This document shows positions 61,343-64,000 of a stretch of 64,000 nt of DNA, piece after piece; the stretch's first letter is position 1, and the number at the start of each line of letters is the position of its first letter. The DNA comes from Rhodoferax sp. AJA081-3 (lineage in GTDB: Bacteria; Pseudomonadota; Gammaproteobacteria; Burkholderiales; Burkholderiaceae_C). The notes under the pieces are model-generated. The model was not told the origin of the DNA and ran no database searches. It saw nothing but the letters and a program-made list of their open reading frames with translations. The DNA lies in NCBI RefSeq assembly GCF_017798165.1, contig NZ_CP059068.1, forward strand, positions 3,162,001 to 3,226,000, given 5' to 3'. The translations under genes were made by a program, and so were the position numbers.

Positions 61343-62833
61343 ATGAAAAATCAGGTTCAACTCATCACCTACGTAGACCGGCTGGGCGGAGGTAACCTCC
61401 AGCAACTGACCCAATTGCTGGACGGCCCCTTAAAAGATGTTTTTGGCGGCGTGCATCTGCTGCCTTTCTTTGACGCCATCGATGGCGCCGACGCCGGCTT
61501 TGACCCGACCGACCACACCCAGGTGGACCCGCGCCTGGGTAATTGGGATGACATACGCGCCCTGTCCAAAGTAGTGGACGTGATGGCCGACGCCATCGTC
61601 AACCACATGTCTTCGGCATCCCCCCAGTTCCAGGACTTTTATGCACGGGGCGATACATCTCCCTTCGCGGGCATGTTCCTGACCATGGACCGCGTGTTCC
61701 CCAATGGTGCCCATGAACAGGACTTGCTGAATGTCTACCGCCCGCGCCCAGGCCTACCCTTTACGGCCATGGCATTGGGCAATGGACAGAAGAAGATGCT
61801 GTGGACCACGTTCACACCCCAGCAGTTGGACATCGATGTACAGCATCCGCAAGGCCAGGCCTACCTGACCAGCATCTTGCAGCGGTTTGCCGACAACGGC
61901 ATCCGCATGATCCGGCTGGATGCTGCCGGTTACGCCATCAAAAAGGCCGGTACCAGTTGCTTCATGTTGCCCGAGACCTTTGACTTTATTGACCGTTTTG
62001 CCGGGCAAGCCCGGTCCATGGGTATGGAGGTGCTGGTGGAAATCCACGCCTACTACCAGCGTCAGATCGAGATCGCCGAACGTGTGGACTGGGTGTATGA
62101 CTTTGCCCTGCCACCACTGGTGCTCAACACCCTGTTCTTTGGCAACAGCAAGGCCTTGAAGGACTGGATTCGCATCCGGCCCCAGAATGCGCTGACCGTG
62201 CTGGATACCCATGATGGTATTGGCATCATCGACATCGGCGCCGATCCGGCGGACCGCACACACCACCCCGGCCTGCTGCCCCCCGAGCAACTCGACCGGC
62301 TGGTGGAACGCATCCACAGCAACAGCCAAGGCCAAAGCCGACAGGCCACCGGCGCTGCGGCATCCAACCTGGACCTTTACCAGGTCAACTGCACCTTTTT
62401 TGATGCACTGGGCCGCAACCCCCGCGCCTACCTGCTGGCACGCGCCATCCAGCTCTTTTTGCCTGGCGTGCCTCAAATCTATTACGTCGGCCTGCTGGCC
62501 GGCGAGAACGACATGGACCTGCTGGCACACAGCGGTGTGGGCCGCGACATCAATCGCCAACGCTTTGGCGCAGACGAAATAGCCCAAGCCTTGGAAAAGC
62601 CAGTTGTGAAAGACTTGCTGGCGTTGATCCACCTGCGCAACACCTGTAACGCCTTTAATGGAACCTTTGAAATGCTGCGCTCCAGTGAGGAAACGCTGCA
62701 CCTGCTGTGGACACACGCAGACGCCCGGGCCGAACTGTTTGTGAACTTGCGCGACCTGGACTACAGGCTGACGTTTACGGGCCAGCACCCCAACAGCGTG
62801 CGGGATTTACGCTTCAGCCATTCACTGACATAG
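61343..62833 (+). CDS. Sucrose phosphorylase (GH13_18)
   Basis: A 496-residue sucrose phosphorylase that converts sucrose and phosphate to glucose 1-phosphate and fructose. The N terminus (Gln-Val-Gln-Leu-Ile-Thr-Tyr-Val-Asp-Arg-Leu) and internal blocks follow the Bifidobacterium enzyme closely. The nucleophile Asp193 lies in Ile-Arg-Leu-Asp-Ala-Ala-Gly, the acid/base Glu in Leu-Val-Glu-Ile-His-Ala-Tyr near 233, and the stabiliser Asp in Leu-Asp-Thr-His-Asp-Gly near 291. It saves one ATP compared with hydrolysis. It is the last gene of the operon and is followed by a terminator. Confidence 0.97.
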   Translation: MKNQVQLITYVDRLGGGNLQQLTQLLDGPLKDVFGGVHLLPFFDAIDGADAGFDPTDHTQVDPRLGNWDDIRALSKVVDVMADAIVNHMSSASPQFQDFYARGDTSPFAGMFLTMDRVFPNGAHEQDLLNVYRPRPGLPFTAMALGNGQKKMLWTTFTPQQLDIDVQHPQGQAYLTSILQRFADNGIRMIRLDAAGYAIKKAGTSCFMLPETFDFIDRFAGQARSMGMEVLVEIHAYYQRQIEIAERVDWVYDFALPPLVLNTLFFGNSKALKDWIRIRPQNALTVLDTHDGIGIIDIGADPADRTHHPGLLPPEQLDRLVERIHSNSQGQSRQATGAAASNLDLYQVNCTFFDALGRNPRAYLLARAIQLFLPGVPQIYYVGLLAGENDMDLLAHSGVGRDINRQRFGADEIAQALEKPVVKDLLALIHLRNTCNAFNGTFEMLRSSEETLHLLWTHADARAELFVNLRDLDYRLTFTGQHPNSVRDLRFSHSLT

Positions 62834-62885
62834 CACCAAGTAGAAAAGACGGGGAGGTGTGGGGGGCAGATGACCCACACCGTTG

Positions 62886-62909
62886 TGGCACTTCGGTGCC
62901 ATTTTTTTT
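62886..62909 (+). terminator. Rho-independent terminator of the sucrose operon
   Basis: TGGCAC and GTGCCA form a 6-bp stem closed by a stable TTCG tetraloop and followed by T8. It lies 53 bases after the sucrose phosphorylase stop. Confidence 0.92.
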
Positions 62910-63065
62910 GTGCGCAGGTGGCAGCGCAGCCGTACTACACTAGCTCGCAGTTTGTTGGACCCCGGCCTAAGTCGGGCAGGCACAGAGACTCGCTTTCTGT
63001 GCAAAAAGAATCACTTCTTTGCGGGCGCTTTTAATCACTTGCCCTGCACCACCTTTTTCCTTTGA

Positions 63066-64000
63066 ATGATGAAAAGTACGAGAAACGTAAAGCCGCTCTG
63101 GACACTGAAACTGGCCGCTGGCATGCTTATCGGCAGCAGCCTTGGCTTGACGGCCCTTGCGTCATCCACCACCCCACCGCCCCTTGAAGCATTTTTTGGC
63201 CCGGCGTCCATGATCGACGCCAAGTTGTCGCCGTCGGGTCGTTGGGTCGTTAGCCTGGTCGGTGGCGGCGGTATGCGTGACCGATTGGTGCTGACCGATC
63301 TGGAAGGCCAGGAGCCTACCAAGATACTCGCCGTACTGAAGACTGCGGATGTGAGCAGCTTCCGATGGGTCAACGAGGACTGGCTCACCTACAGCGTCAC
63401 CAGCTATGAAGAGGTCACGCACGTACGCAAAGCCAATGGACTGCTGGCGGTCAACCGCAAGGGCGACCGCACACGCATGTTGATCAAGCGCAGTTATGAA
63501 AAAGTGGTGTCAGACCGGGTAGGTGCGCGGGTATTGGAGCCAGACCACTACTACTTGGCACCCGGCGCGCCCGGTGCCAATGAAATCATTGTGGGCCATG
63601 CAAATTTCCAGCGTTGGGACTTTGCCCACGTGACGCCTCTCGCCCTCGATATCGAGAACGGGTCCACGCGCAAACTCGTGGACACTGCTCCTCCCAATGT
63701 CTACAGCTGGTTGTTTGACCACCAGGGCCGCCCGCGCCTCGCAGACAGTCGGGAGGACCCCCAGTTCAGCACCATGTACTGGTCGCCGGGCGACGGCAAG
63801 ACCTGGACTCGCATTGCCAAGTTTCCTATCCTGAAAATGGACTGGGAACCTGCCTACGTGAACAACGACAACCTGTTTGTCTACCGCGCCACGGGCCCCA
63901 AGGGTGAGAATCAACTGTACCGATTCAATTTTGAGACCGGCAAAGTGGATACGCCGGCCTGGATTGCTGCGCCTGGTTTTGATGCAGAGGCTACGCCCTT
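63066..64000 (+). CDS. Exported S9-type (prolyl oligopeptidase-like) peptidase, 3' end cut by window
   Basis: A frame open from the ATG at 63066 to the window edge (about 311 residues visible). A signal peptide spans about 1-33 (core Leu-Ala-Ala-Gly-Met-Leu-Ile-Gly, cleavage near Ala-Leu-Ala-Ser). The visible part resembles the beta-propeller of the S9 family (Asp-Ala-Lys-Leu-Ser-Pro-Ser-Gly-Arg-Trp-Val, Phe-Arg-Trp-Val-Asn-Glu-Asp-Trp-Leu, Trp-Ser-Pro-Gly-Asp-Gly). The catalytic hydrolase domain would lie beyond the window, so the peptidase call rests on the propeller alone. Confidence 0.75.
   Translation, partial: MMKSTRNVKPLWTLKLAAGMLIGSSLGLTALASSTTPPPLEAFFGPASMIDAKLSPSGRWVVSLVGGGGMRDRLVLTDLEGQEPTKILAVLKTADVSSFRWVNEDWLTYSVTSYEEVTHVRKANGLLAVNRKGDRTRMLIKRSYEKVVSDRVGARVLEPDHYYLAPGAPGANEIIVGHANFQRWDFAHVTPLALDIENGSTRKLVDTAPPNVYSWLFDHQGRPRLADSREDPQFSTMYWSPGDGKTWTRIAKFPILKMDWEPAYVNNDNLFVYRATGPKGENQLYRFNFETGKVDTPAWIAAPGFDAEATP

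Noticed and set aside
1..64000. tRNA, rRNA, CRISPR arrays, insertion sequences
   Set aside because: Each gap between genes was read for tRNA T-loop sequence, regularly spaced repeats and terminal inverted repeats with a transposase frame; none was found.

Overview
The window looks like chromosomal DNA of a betaproteobacterium (order Burkholderiales), most likely a Comamonadaceae member close to Rhodoferax or Polaromonas. The reasons are the high GC content, the gene families present (DUF2788, DUF2189, NnrU, NnrS, YqjD/E/K, RdgC, MetX-MetW, UbiUVT) and a dispersed palindromic repeat of a kind I associate with that family. The assignment rests on sequence recognition only; no search was run. 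I see no rRNA, tRNA, CRISPR array, transposase or prophage. The coding density is that of an ordinary chromosome.

Layout. 1-0.8 kb: 3' part of an NRDE-family gene. 0.8-3.6 kb: a leftward pair, an RCC1-repeat protein and a Tat-exported multicopper oxidase. 3.8-9.4 kb: a rightward cluster with an unknown exported protein, the FAD subunit and a fused FeS/molybdopterin subunit of a molybdenum hydroxylase (YgfM/XdhD-like layout), and a double-ABM membrane protein. 9.4-11.4 kb: minCDE, leftward. 11.4-11.8 kb: a 440-bp non-coding region with features resembling a replication origin. 11.8-18.8 kb: housekeeping and membrane genes (hydrolase, diguanylate cyclase, NnrU, DUF2788, DUF2189, a cysteine-less glutaredoxin fold, a Spy/CpxP-like protein, rdgC, a glycine-zipper protein). 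18.9-21.5 kb: divergent copper chaperone and CopA ATPase. 21.6-29.9 kb: hypothetical and exported proteins, a small reductase, a hydrolase, a cyclophilin, an orphan ABC substrate-binding protein and a second diguanylate cyclase.

29.97-36.8 kb is the best-integrated block. A leftward operon ubiU-ubiV-ubiT-DGC protein-ubiX-ubiD is divergent from a DUF2249-nnrS pair, and the shared promoter region has two near-consensus FNR-type boxes. This predicts O2-independent ubiquinone synthesis and nitrogen-oxide/anaerobic functions switched together. 36.8-46.3 kb: YqjD/E/K stress-type membrane proteins, a LivK-like binding protein, an MFS transporter, a small peptide, DNA polymerase II, an unknown protein and a cytochrome b561/YceI/YceI operon. 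46.5-50.4 kb: an ammonium transporter behind a sigma-54 promoter, a GDT1-family transporter, and metX-metW behind a SAM-II riboswitch. 50.4-55.4 kb: a chemotaxis receptor, a diheme cytochrome c and a rhodanese-ChrB/ChrA chromate resistance pair.

55.4-62.8 kb is a complete sucrose utilisation locus: LacI regulator, TonB-dependent receptor, PfkB (fructo)kinase, SLC45-type sugar transporter and sucrose phosphorylase, with a perfect 16-bp palindrome as probable operator. It resembles the Xanthomonas sux locus with a phosphorylase as the hydrolytic step. The window ends inside an exported S9-type peptidase.

The least explained items are the origin-like region next to minC, the palindromic repeat family (two copies are inside chrA), the DGC-domain protein inside the ubi operon, the cysteine-less glutaredoxin homologue and the exported unknown protein leading the molybdenum hydroxylase cluster.
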